Assembly (NCBI GenBank): GCA_959018155.1
Contig: CAUEKH010000071.1
Span: 1-9,368, forward strand
Length of the DNA stretch: 9,368 nucleotides
Direction of reading: 5' to 3'
Origin: an uncultured Hungatella sp.
GTDB lineage: Bacteria; Bacillota; Clostridia; Lachnospirales; Lachnospiraceae
Positions 1 through 6,444 of the stretch are shown piece by piece. The first letter of the stretch is position 1. Every line of letters starts with the position of its first letter. Both the position numbers and the translations under genes were made by a program. The notes below the pieces were generated by a model. That model had not been told where the DNA came from, ran no database searches, and was given only the letters and a program-made list of their open reading frames with translations.

Positions 1-3
1 CCT

Positions 4-1248
4 ATGTACAGAGAAATGAAAAAGAGACAGCTGAGACGGCAGATTGTGCCTTCTCCTGCGCCGCCTCCCGAAGAGGAGGACAGCGAGGAAATTGTACGGA
101 AAGCCCGGAAGCGGGTGAGGCTGAAGAAACTCCGGATTTTTTTAATCGTTGCCGCGGTACTGGCAGCAGCATTATTTGGATTTTTCCAGTACTACCGGTA
201 TTATCAGTTTACGGATTACGAGATAGTATGGGAAAAAGAGTTAAAAGAAGGAAGTTTTGCAGGCTGCTTAAGTTATGGGAGTAACGTTCTGAAATATAGC
301 CGGGACGGCGCTTCCGCCATTGATAATCAGGGGAAGGAGGTATGGGTACAGAGCTTTGAGATGAAATCTCCCATTGCAAATGTGTGCGGTGATTATGCCG
401 TGGTGGCGGACCAGCAGGGCAACAGCATCTACATATTTGACAAGGCGGGGAATACGGGGATTGCCAATACGGTTTTACCAATCATTAAAGTCACGGTGTC
501 GGCCCACGGAGTCGTGGCAGCGGTTCTGGAAGATTCCACAGCCAATTATATCTATTTTTACAAACAGGATGGAACGGTCCTCGATTTGAAGATTAAGGCG
601 CTTTTGAACGGGGAGATTGGTTATCCGGTGGATATCGACCTGTCGCCGGACGGAACCCAGCTGATAGGGGCATACGCTTACTTGAAGAATGGGGCGTTAA
701 ACGGCAAGGTGGCGTTCTATAATTTTGATGAGATTGGCAAGAGCATTCCAGAGCGGTTTGTGGGCGGTTTCCATGATATTTATGAGTCGTCCCTTGTGGC
801 GCGGGTTCATTTCCTGGACGACACGTATTCCTGTGCATTTGCGGACAACAGTATTTCCTTCTTTTCCACGAAGAACGCGCTGTCACCCGCGCTTTTAAAG
901 CAGGTGGAGGTGGAAGAGGAGATCAGAAGCGTTTTCTATTCCGATCAATATGTGGGCGCCATTGTCAGCAATGAAGAAGGAGAATTTCCGGAGAGGCTGG
1001 AGGTTTATAAACCCGATGGAAGCCTTATATTTTCAGAGCCATTCAGTTACCAGTATACACATCCCGATATTGACGGAGAACGAGTATTTCTGTATAATGA
1101 GGAATCATGCAGAGTATACGATCTGTCTGGCAGACTCAAATTTGAAGGAACCTTTGATTTCCCAGTATCAAAAATCAGGAACGGCAGATTTCCGAACACC
1201 TTAATCGTGACCGGTCCTCAGAATATGAAAGAAATAAGATTACAATAG
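4..1248 (+). CDS. DUF5711-type membrane-anchored beta-propeller-like protein
   Basis: Predicted single-pass membrane protein of unknown function, 414 aa from this start. A charged cytoplasmic N-terminus (proline/glutamate-rich at residues 16-29, then very basic at 31-43) precedes one hydrophobic segment at about 44-62. The rest, about 70-414, should lie outside the membrane by the positive-inside rule. That part is rich in short beta-strand patterns with recurring turns such as DNQGKEVW, DKAGNTG, KQDGTVLD and SPDGTQL, as in WD40/PQQ-like propellers. The overall plan resembles the DUF5711 family of Lachnospiraceae; this is recognition by eye, not a search. The start is uncertain: only three bases precede the ATG at 4, no ribosome binding site is visible, and the frame stays open to the window edge. 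The ATG at 16 is an alternative, and the gene may begin upstream. Its stop overlaps the ribosome binding site of tkt, so the two are probably co-transcribed. Confidence 0.8.
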   Translation: MYREMKKRQLRRQIVPSPAPPPEEEDSEEIVRKARKRVRLKKLRIFLIVAAVLAAALFGFFQYYRYYQFTDYEIVWEKELKEGSFAGCLSYGSNVLKYSRDGASAIDNQGKEVWVQSFEMKSPIANVCGDYAVVADQQGNSIYIFDKAGNTGIANTVLPIIKVTVSAHGVVAAVLEDSTANYIYFYKQDGTVLDLKIKALLNGEIGYPVDIDLSPDGTQLIGAYAYLKNGALNGKVAFYNFDEIGKSIPERFVGGFHDIYESSLVARVHFLDDTYSCAFADNSISFFSTKNALSPALLKQVEVEEEIRSVFYSDQYVGAIVSNEEGEFPERLEVYKPDGSLIFSEPFSYQYTHPDIDGERVFLYNEESCRVYDLSGRLKFEGTFDFPVSKIRNGRFPNTLIVTGPQNMKEIRLQ

Positions 1249-1261
1249 GAGGGCAATACCA

Positions 1262-3241
1262 ATGAGTAACATTGATACCATGTCAGTCAACGCGATCCGC
1301 GTTCTTTCAGCTGACGCAATTCAGAAAGCAAAATCCGGACATCCGGGACTTCCTTTAGGCTGCGCTTCCGTTGCCTATGAATTATGGACAAACCATATGA
1401 ATCACAATCCGGCTGACCCGAACTGGGCAAACAGGGACCGCTTCGTTTTATCAGGAGGCCACGGTTCCATGCTGCTGTACTCCCTGCTTCATTTATTCGG
1501 ATACGGGGATCTGTCAAAAGAAGACATTATGAATTTCCGCCAGCTTGGTTCCCTGACACCGGGCCATCCGGAATACCGTCACACCGTCGGCGTGGAAGCT
1601 ACCACGGGACCGCTGGGTGCAGGTATGGGTATGGCTGTCGGTATGGCGATTGCGGAAAACCATCTGGCTTCTGTATTTAACAAAGAAAATTACCCGGTTG
1701 TTGACCATTACACCTATGTACTGGGCGGCGACGGCTGTATGATGGAGGGGATTTCTTCTGAGGCATTCTCTCTGGCAGGAACGCTGGGACTGTCAAAGCT
1801 GATCGTCCTCTACGACTCCAACAAGATTTCCATTGAGGGAAGCACCGATATCGCGTTCCGCGAAGATGTGCAGAAGCGCATGGAAGCATTCGGCTTCCAG
1901 ACGATCACAGTGGAAGACGGCAACGATTTAGAGGCCATTGGCCGGGCGATTGAAGAGGCCAAGGCTGATACAGAGCGCCCATCCTTTATTACCATTAAGA
2001 CGGAGATTGGTTACGGCTGTCCTGCAAAGCAGGGAAAAGCCAGCGCTCACGGCGAGCCTTTGGGCGAGGACAACGTTCTGGCGATGAAGGAAAATCTGGG
2101 CTGGCCATCCATGGAACCGTTCTACGTTCCGGACGAGGTATACCGCCACTATGCGGAAATCGCCGAGGAGAAGGCGGAGACAGAGGCGGCCTGGAATGTG
2201 ATGTTTGCCGCATACTGTGAGGAATATCCGGAGATGGAAGAACTCTGGAACTTCTATCACGATGAGAACGCCGGTGAGAAGGCAGTGGCTGCCTGCGCCG
2301 ACTACTGGAAGAAGTCCGGGAAACCGGAAGCTACCAGAAATTTATCTGGACAGATTTTAAACAGAATCAAGACATATATGCCGAATCTGATTGGAGGCGC
2401 GGCAGACTTGGCGCCGTCCAACAAGACGAATATGGCGGAAATGGGCGACTACTCCAGGGAGAATCCGGCCGGACGCAATATGCACTTCGGCGTCAGAGAA
2501 CTTGCCATGACAGCGATTGGCAACGGTATGATGCTTCACGGAGGCCTCCGCACTTATGTGGCGACGTTCTTCGTATTCAGCGATTATACGAAGCCGATGG
2601 CACGTCTTTCCGCACTGATGGGAGTTCCGCTGTCATTTGTATTTACCCATGACAGTATTGGCGTCGGGGAAGATGGACCGACCCACGAGCCGATTGAGCA
2701 GCTTGCCATGCTTCGCGCCATGCCGAATTTCCATGTGTTCCGTCCGTGTGATGAGACAGAGACCGAGGCTGCATGGTATTCCGCGCTGACCTCTAAGAGG
2801 ACTCCGACCGCGCTGGTGCTGACGAGACAGAATTTAACTCCAATGCCAGGCAGCAGCAAAGAGGCGTTAAAGGGCGGTTATATCATTGATGACTGCGACG
2901 GCACGCCGGATATTATCCTGATTGCCAGCGGTTCTGAAGTAGAACTGGCTGTGGCGGCGAAACAGCTTCTGACAGATAAGAAGGTGCGCGTCGTATCCAT
3001 GCCTTGTATGGACCTCTTTGAAGAGCAGTCTGAGGAATATAAGGAGTCAGTCCTTCCGAAGGCAGTCAGAAAACGTGTGGCTGTAGAAGCGCTCAGCGAT
3101 TTCGGCTGGGGCAAATACGTGGGCCTCGACGGCGCGTATGTGACCATGACAGGATTTGGCGCCAGCGGCCCTGCAAAGCAGCTGTTTGAGCACTTTGGAT
3201 TCACGGCAGAACATGTGGCTGAGGTTGCCAGAGGTCTGTAA
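1262..3241 (+). CDS. tkt: Transketolase
   Basis: Thiamine diphosphate-dependent transketolase of the non-oxidative pentose phosphate pathway. It moves two-carbon ketol units between sugar phosphates (for example xylulose-5-P plus ribose-5-P to sedoheptulose-7-P plus glyceraldehyde-3-P) in the cytoplasm. At 659 aa it is the full-length, one-chain form, close to the usual 650-680 aa, not the split two-subunit form found in some Clostridia. The N-terminal ThDP/metal motif starts with GDG at 156-158 and ends with N187 (YDSN). H263 in SAHG matches a conserved active-site histidine. The catalytic glutamate that activates ThDP is probably E413 in FGVRELAM. The family signature DSIGVGEDGPTHEP is at 464-477, and the C-terminal domain follows. 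The start is supported by AGGAGGG at 1247-1253, eight bases before the ATG. It lies 13 bases after the DUF5711-type gene, so co-transcription is likely. Nothing in the protein looks damaged. Confidence 0.98.
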   Translation: MSNIDTMSVNAIRVLSADAIQKAKSGHPGLPLGCASVAYELWTNHMNHNPADPNWANRDRFVLSGGHGSMLLYSLLHLFGYGDLSKEDIMNFRQLGSLTPGHPEYRHTVGVEATTGPLGAGMGMAVGMAIAENHLASVFNKENYPVVDHYTYVLGGDGCMMEGISSEAFSLAGTLGLSKLIVLYDSNKISIEGSTDIAFREDVQKRMEAFGFQTITVEDGNDLEAIGRAIEEAKADTERPSFITIKTEIGYGCPAKQGKASAHGEPLGEDNVLAMKENLGWPSMEPFYVPDEVYRHYAEIAEEKAETEAAWNVMFAAYCEEYPEMEELWNFYHDENAGEKAVAACADYWKKSGKPEATRNLSGQILNRIKTYMPNLIGGAADLAPSNKTNMAEMGDYSRENPAGRNMHFGVRELAMTAIGNGMMLHGGLRTYVATFFVFSDYTKPMARLSALMGVPLSFVFTHDSIGVGEDGPTHEPIEQLAMLRAMPNFHVFRPCDETETEAAWYSALTSKRTPTALVLTRQNLTPMPGSSKEALKGGYIIDDCDGTPDIILIASGSEVELAVAAKQLLTDKKVRVVSMPCMDLFEEQSEEYKESVLPKAVRKRVAVEALSDFGWGKYVGLDGAYVTMTGFGASGPAKQLFEHFGFTAEHVAEVARGL

Positions 3242-3280
3242 CAGACAGAAGACAGAAGACCGCGCTGTAGCGTGAGGTTA

Positions 3281-3320
3281 AAAAAACGATAACCTGCACG
3301 CTCCGCGTACAGGTCACCGT
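3281..3320 (+). repeat. Hairpin element, copy 1 (after tkt)
   Basis: AAAAAACGATAA (3281-3292) is followed by a hairpin: ACCTG 3292-3296 pairs with CAGGT 3310-3314, then a C/A mismatch (3297/3309), then ACGC 3298-3301 pairs with GCGT 3305-3308 around a TCC loop. A second copy follows glk at 4359-4397 with the same 12-mer and a stem changed in a compensating way. No T-run follows on the + strand. Read on the - strand, the hairpin is followed by TTATCGTTTTTT, which looks like an intrinsic terminator, yet I see no - strand gene that would need one. A competing stem (GGTTA 3276-3280 with TAACC 3290-3294, extended by GCGTG 3270-3274 with CACGC 3297-3301) could form instead. Role unknown: a 3' end or RNA-stability element, a terminator, or a small dispersed repeat. 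Confidence 0.55.
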
Positions 3321-3332
3321 CTTCAATAAATC

Positions 3333-3361
3333 CCGGCGGACTGGTTTTCACAGTCCGCCGG
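3333..3361 (+). other. 11-bp hairpin between tkt and glk
   Basis: A perfect 11-bp inverted repeat, CCGGCGGACTG at 3333-3343 and its complement at 3351-3361, with a 7-base loop (GTTTTCA). It is GC-rich enough to form in RNA but is followed by TTCATG, not a T-run, so it is not a typical intrinsic terminator. It ends 23 bases before the glucokinase ribosome binding site. It could be an inefficient terminator, a 3' end stabiliser for tkt mRNA, or a 5' stabiliser for glk. I see no convincing promoter between it and glk, which leaves open whether glk is read through from tkt. Confidence 0.5.
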
Positions 3362-3400
3362 TTCATGCAGTCATACATAAGGAAAAGGAGCGTATCTCGG

Positions 3401-4345
3401 ATGGGAAACAAATGTATTGGTGTCGATATAGGCGGTACAAGCGTAAAGCTTGGCATGTTTGAGACGACAGGAGAGCTTTTATTTAAATGGGAGGTCCCGA
3501 CCAGAAAAGAAGAGGGCGGAAAATATATCTTAAAAGATGTGGCAGACTCTATTTTAAAAACTCTTGAGGAGAAGAAGATACCGATGGAGGACGTAGTCGG
3601 CGCGGGCATGGGCGTTCCTGGTCCGGTTATGCCGGATGGCTTCGTGGAGGTCTGTGTAAACCTTGGCTGGCGCAATATGAACCCGGCAAAGGAACTGAGC
3701 GAACTGCTTCACGGAATCCCGGTAAAGAGCGCCAACGATGCCAATGTTGCGGCTCTCGGCGAGATGTGGCAGGGCGGCGGTAAGGGCTATGAGGATATCG
3801 TTATGGTGACGCTGGGAACCGGTGTTGGCGGCGGCGTTATCATCGGGCAGAAAATCATAGCCGGAAAACACGGCTTGGGCGGTGAGATTGGCCATATCCA
3901 TATCCGCGACGAAGAGACAGAGCACTGCAACTGCGGCGGTGTCGGCTGCCTCGAGCAGATTGCCAGCGCTACGGGAATCGCCAGGGAGGCCAGAAGGAAG
4001 ATGGCGGCCTGCGATACTCCGTCCGCTTTAAGAGCATTTGGCGATCACGTATCTGCCAAGAATGTGCTGGATGCGGCCAAAGAGGGCGACGCTCTTGCCT
4101 GTGAGGTGATGGAAATAGTGGGACGCTATTTAGGGCTTGCCCTGGCGCAGATTTCCATGGTGGTAGATCCGGAAGTCTTTGTAATTGGAGGCGGTGTTTC
4201 CAAAGCAGGACAGTTCCTGATTGATAAGATTTATAAATATTATGACGAATTTTCTCCGATATCCAAGAATAAAGGCGGAATCGTGCTGGCCACCCTGGGA
4301 AATGACGCGGGGATTTATGGCGCGGCGAGACAGATTCTCGATTAA
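3401..4345 (+). CDS. glk: ROK-family glucokinase
   Basis: Cytoplasmic ATP-dependent glucokinase of the ROK family, converting glucose to glucose-6-phosphate; 314 aa, the normal length. The phosphate-binding DIGGT lies at 9-13 and the likely catalytic aspartate is D113 in ANDAN. GEIGHIHI (161-168) and the ROK zinc motif C-x-C-G-x-x-G-C-x-E (C176, C178, C183, E185) are intact. A second glycine-rich stretch, VIGGGVSKAG, lies near the C-terminus. The start at 3401 was chosen because AAGGAG at 3385-3390 sits ten bases upstream and the protein then begins MGNKCIGVDIGG, as expected. An upstream in-frame ATG at 3365 would add 12 residues but has no ribosome binding site and falls just beside a hairpin. 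ROK repressors carry an N-terminal winged helix, absent here, so this is a kinase. Glucose is the best substrate guess; a related hexose such as N-acetylmannosamine cannot be excluded from sequence alone. Confidence 0.93.
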   Translation: MGNKCIGVDIGGTSVKLGMFETTGELLFKWEVPTRKEEGGKYILKDVADSILKTLEEKKIPMEDVVGAGMGVPGPVMPDGFVEVCVNLGWRNMNPAKELSELLHGIPVKSANDANVAALGEMWQGGGKGYEDIVMVTLGTGVGGGVIIGQKIIAGKHGLGGEIGHIHIRDEETEHCNCGGVGCLEQIASATGIAREARRKMAACDTPSALRAFGDHVSAKNVLDAAKEGDALACEVMEIVGRYLGLALAQISMVVDPEVFVIGGGVSKAGQFLIDKIYKYYDEFSPISKNKGGIVLATLGNDAGIYGAARQILD

Positions 4346-4358
4346 AACCGGATTTTGG

Positions 4359-4397
4359 AAAAAACGATAAGATGCAGCTTCGTGCACATCTTACTGT
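4359..4397 (+). repeat. Hairpin element, copy 2 (after glk)
   Basis: It starts 13 bases after the glucokinase stop with AAAAAACGATAA (4359-4370), identical to the copy after tkt. The stem is AGATG (4370-4374) with CATCT (4387-4391), where copy 1 has ACCTG with CAGGT: two base pairs differ and both partners have changed together. The C/A mismatch just inside the stem (4375/4386) is also kept. The inner stem is weaker than in copy 1, with one base deleted. On the - strand it too reads as a hairpin followed by TTATCGTTTTTT. Function unknown. Confidence 0.55.
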
Positions 4398-4405
4398 GAA
4401 ATAAA

Positions 4406-4462
4406 AACAGCCCCATATGGGAACGCCCTGTGAAGGGAGATTCCTGTGTGGGGCTGTTATTT
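4406..4462 (+). terminator. Terminator-like hairpin after glk
   Basis: A 10-bp stem, AACAGCCCCA (4406-4415) with its complement at 4449-4458, encloses a 33-base loop that contains a small inner hairpin (CCCT 4426-4429 with AGGG 4434-4437). The + strand T-run is poor (TTATTT). On the opposite strand the stem is followed by a better run, TTTTTAT. It may act in both directions, but no - strand gene is visible. It directly abuts the -35 box of the next promoter, which fits a boundary between transcription units. Confidence 0.55.
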
Positions 4463-4487
4463 ACAATTCAGAGAAATATGTTATAAT
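4460..4487 (+). promoter_or_regulatory. Sigma-A-type promoter upstream of ppaC
   Basis: -35 TTTACA (4460-4465), 16-base spacer, perfect -10 TATAAT (4482-4487). Transcription would start near 4494, leaving a leader of about 240 bases before the pyrophosphatase ATG. The box spacing is good, and the site lies just after a terminator-like hairpin. Confidence 0.65.
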
Positions 4488-4493
4488 GTTAAT

Positions 4494-4731
4494 ATTCACA
4501 AGGGAAATCGGCTGAAAATGGAAACTGCCGGAAAACGGGGCATTTTTGCGCCATCCTCATAAAATGAGGAGACCCCAGTTGACTGGCAACCGGGGCAATT
4601 ATGAAAAATCTATGTGCAATTTGACGATATAATCAACTCGCATAAGTGATTTTCTATACAATAAGTATAAAAAATATATGTGAATAAAATATGAACATCG
4701 TGTAAACAGATTATGAAAATGTGGAGGTAAT
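4494..4731 (+). promoter_or_regulatory. Long structured 5' leader of ppaC, candidate cis-regulatory RNA
   Basis: About 240 untranslated bases between the promoter and the pyrophosphatase. Three hairpins can be drawn: GGGGCA (4537-4542) with TGCGCC (4547-4552) with one G/G mismatch; a perfect CCTCAT-AAA-ATGAGG (4555-4569); and CCCCAGTTG (4573-4581) with CAACCGGGG (4587-4595) with one A/C mismatch and a 5-base loop. The segment CCCCAGTT (4573-4580) has two competing partners: AACGGGG upstream (4534-4540, bulging one A) and AACCGGGG downstream (4588-4595). They cannot both form, a layout often seen in RNA switches. I could not match it to a known riboswitch class such as fluoride or manganese, and no T-run follows, so a regulatory role is inference only. 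Confidence 0.4.
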
Positions 4732-6402
4732 ATGGGAGAGAAGAAAGCCAGAAAAACCATTGTCATCGGTCACAGGAACCCTGACACGGATTCGATTTGT
4801 TCGGCAATCTGCTATGCCAATTTAAAACGCGCTGTTACGGGCGAGGACTACCAGCCGGGCCGCGCGGGGAAGGTCAATGAGGAGACGCAGTTTGTGCTTG
4901 CGCATTTCGGGGTGGAAGCGCCGAAGCTGGTTGAGAATGTAAAGACTCAGGTGCGCGATATCGAAATCAGAGAGACGAAAGGTGTTAAGAAGAATCTCTC
5001 TTTAAAGAAGGCCTGGAACCTGATGCAGGAGGCCAATGTGGTAACGATTCCCGCTGTAACTGAGGATGGCCTTCTGGAAGGGCTGATCACAGTAGGCGAT
5101 ATCGCAAAATCCTATATGAATGTGTATGACAGCAGTATTTTGTCGAAGGCCAATACCCAGTATGCCAATATCGTGGAGACACTGGAAGGCGCCATGGTAG
5201 TGGGGAGCGAGGAAGCCTATTTTAATGAAGGAAAGGTTTTGATTGCAGCAGCCAATCCCGATATGATGGAGTATTATATTTCCAAGGGCGACCTCGTAAT
5301 TCTGGGAAACAGGTATGAATCTCAGCTGTGCGCAATTGAAATGGATGCGGCCTGCATTATCGTCTGTGAGGGTGCGGCGGTTTCTCTGACCATTAAGAAG
5401 CTGGCCCAGGAACACGGCTGTACAGTGATGACCACACCGTATGATACGTATACGGCGGCGCGTCTTGTCAACCAGAGTATGCCGATCAGCTATTTTATGA
5501 AGACGGAAGAGCTGATTACCTTTGAACTGGATGATTATATTGATGATATTAAAGAGGTGATGGCCAGCAAGCGTCACCGCGATTTCCCGATTCTCGACAA
5601 GAATGGCAGATACAGAGGGATGATTTCCCGGCGGAACCTGCTGGGAGCAAAGGGAAAACGGATTATTCTCGTTGATCATAACGAGAAGACTCAGGCTGTG
5701 GAAGGCATGGAGAGCGCGGAGATCCTGGAAATTATCGACCACCACAGGCTTGGGACGGTGGAGACTATTTCACCAGTATTCTTCCGCAATCAGCCGGTGG
5801 GCTGTACAGCCACCATCGTTTACCAGATGTATCAGGAAAATGGCGTGGAGATTGAGCCGAAAATCGCCGGACTGCTTTGCAGCGCCATTATTTCAGACAC
5901 GCTGTTATTCCGTTCCCCGACGTGTACCGCGGTGGACAGGGAGGCGGCTCTCCGCCTGGCCGAAATTGCCGGCATTGATGTGGAGAAATATGCGGGTTCC
6001 ATGTTTGCGGCGGGAAGCAATTTGAAGGGCAAGACGGATGCGGAGATTTTCTATCAGGATTTCAAGAAATTTACGATCGGAAAGGTTTCCTTTGGCGTGG
6101 GGCAGATCAGTTCCTTAAATGCAGAGGAACTGGAAGAACTGAAAGGAAGGCTGCTTCCGTATATTGCAAAGGCCCGTGAAGAGCACGGGATGGATATGAT
6201 GTATTTTATGTTGACCAATATTCTCACGGAATCCACGGAACTTCTCTGCGAAGGGCAGGGCGCCGAGCAGCTGGTGGCAGGCGCGTTCCATGCGGGCGGA
6301 GAGACTGGAAGCGGGATGAAGGACCATGTAGTCAGCCTTCCGGGCGTTGTTTCCAGGAAGAAACAGCTGATTCCCCAGATTATGCTGGCAGTGCAGGCGT
6401 AA
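4732..6402 (+). CDS. ppaC: Manganese-dependent inorganic pyrophosphatase with CBS and DRTGG domains
   Basis: Cytoplasmic family II inorganic pyrophosphatase, hydrolysing pyrophosphate to two phosphates with Mn2+ (or Co2+) and so pulling biosynthetic reactions forward. At 556 aa it is the long regulated form: an N-terminal DHH part with GHRNPDTDS (metal ligands H14, D18, D20), first CBS domain about 75-130, DRTGG domain about 145-250, second CBS domain about 255-305, then the rest of the DHH domain with VDHNE (D315, H316), IIDHH (D336, H337, H338) and SDT (D389). It ends with a DHHA2 domain carrying the substrate-binding SRKKQ at 541-545. All expected catalytic motifs are present. In studied family members the CBS pair binds adenine nucleotides, and forms with a DRTGG insert respond to diadenosine polyphosphates, so control by cell energy state is likely. 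GGAGG at 4723-4727 supports the start. A promoter and long leader lie upstream; the flavin reductase gene follows after 42 bases. Confidence 0.95.
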   Translation: MGEKKARKTIVIGHRNPDTDSICSAICYANLKRAVTGEDYQPGRAGKVNEETQFVLAHFGVEAPKLVENVKTQVRDIEIRETKGVKKNLSLKKAWNLMQEANVVTIPAVTEDGLLEGLITVGDIAKSYMNVYDSSILSKANTQYANIVETLEGAMVVGSEEAYFNEGKVLIAAANPDMMEYYISKGDLVILGNRYESQLCAIEMDAACIIVCEGAAVSLTIKKLAQEHGCTVMTTPYDTYTAARLVNQSMPISYFMKTEELITFELDDYIDDIKEVMASKRHRDFPILDKNGRYRGMISRRNLLGAKGKRIILVDHNEKTQAVEGMESAEILEIIDHHRLGTVETISPVFFRNQPVGCTATIVYQMYQENGVEIEPKIAGLLCSAIISDTLLFRSPTCTAVDREAALRLAEIAGIDVEKYAGSMFAAGSNLKGKTDAEIFYQDFKKFTIGKVSFGVGQISSLNAEELEELKGRLLPYIAKAREEHGMDMMYFMLTNILTESTELLCEGQGAEQLVAGAFHAGGETGSGMKDHVVSLPGVVSRKKQLIPQIMLAVQA

Positions 6403-6444
6403 AGAGGGCGTTACTGAAAAGCATGAGAGAAATGGAGGCGGAAA

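Larger units (their letters stand above)
4346..4731 (+). other. 386-base intergenic region between glk and ppaC
   Basis: No gene is seen here. In order it holds hairpin element copy 2 (4359-4397), a terminator-like hairpin (4406-4458), a promoter (4460-4487), a structured segment (about 4509-4595) and an AT-rich stretch (4597-4720). The AT-rich part includes a second perfect TATAAT at 4628-4633 without a good -35 box, and a small palindrome TATAC-AATAA-GTATA at 4655-4669 that could be an operator. The ribosome binding site GGAGG for the pyrophosphatase is at 4723-4727. Confidence 0.7.

Noticed and set aside
3365..3400. Longer N-terminus for glucokinase from the ATG at 3365
   Set aside because: There is no ribosome binding site upstream of it, it sits beside a hairpin, and the 12 added residues precede the conserved ROK N-terminus; the ATG at 3401 has a good AAGGAG.
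2878..3675. 265-codon open frame on the - strand spanning the end of tkt, the gap and the start of glk
   Set aside because: It is antisense to two firmly identified genes, runs through the intergenic hairpins, and shows no recognisable domain.
4494..4600. Possible fluoride or yybP-ykoY (manganese) riboswitch upstream of the Mn-dependent pyrophosphatase
   Set aside because: Either would fit the gene, but I could not find the conserved core of either class, so only an unclassified structured leader is reported.
4577..4633. Extra promoter elements TTGACT (4579-4584), TTGACG (4621-4626) and TATAAT (4628-4633)
   Set aside because: None forms a -35/-10 pair with 16-18 bases between; only the TATAAT is noted as a possible weak second start.
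5002..5745. 247-codon open frame on the - strand inside the pyrophosphatase gene
   Set aside because: Fully antisense to a gene with intact catalytic motifs; its His/Ile-rich composition is what the reverse of that coding frame gives, and no family is seen.
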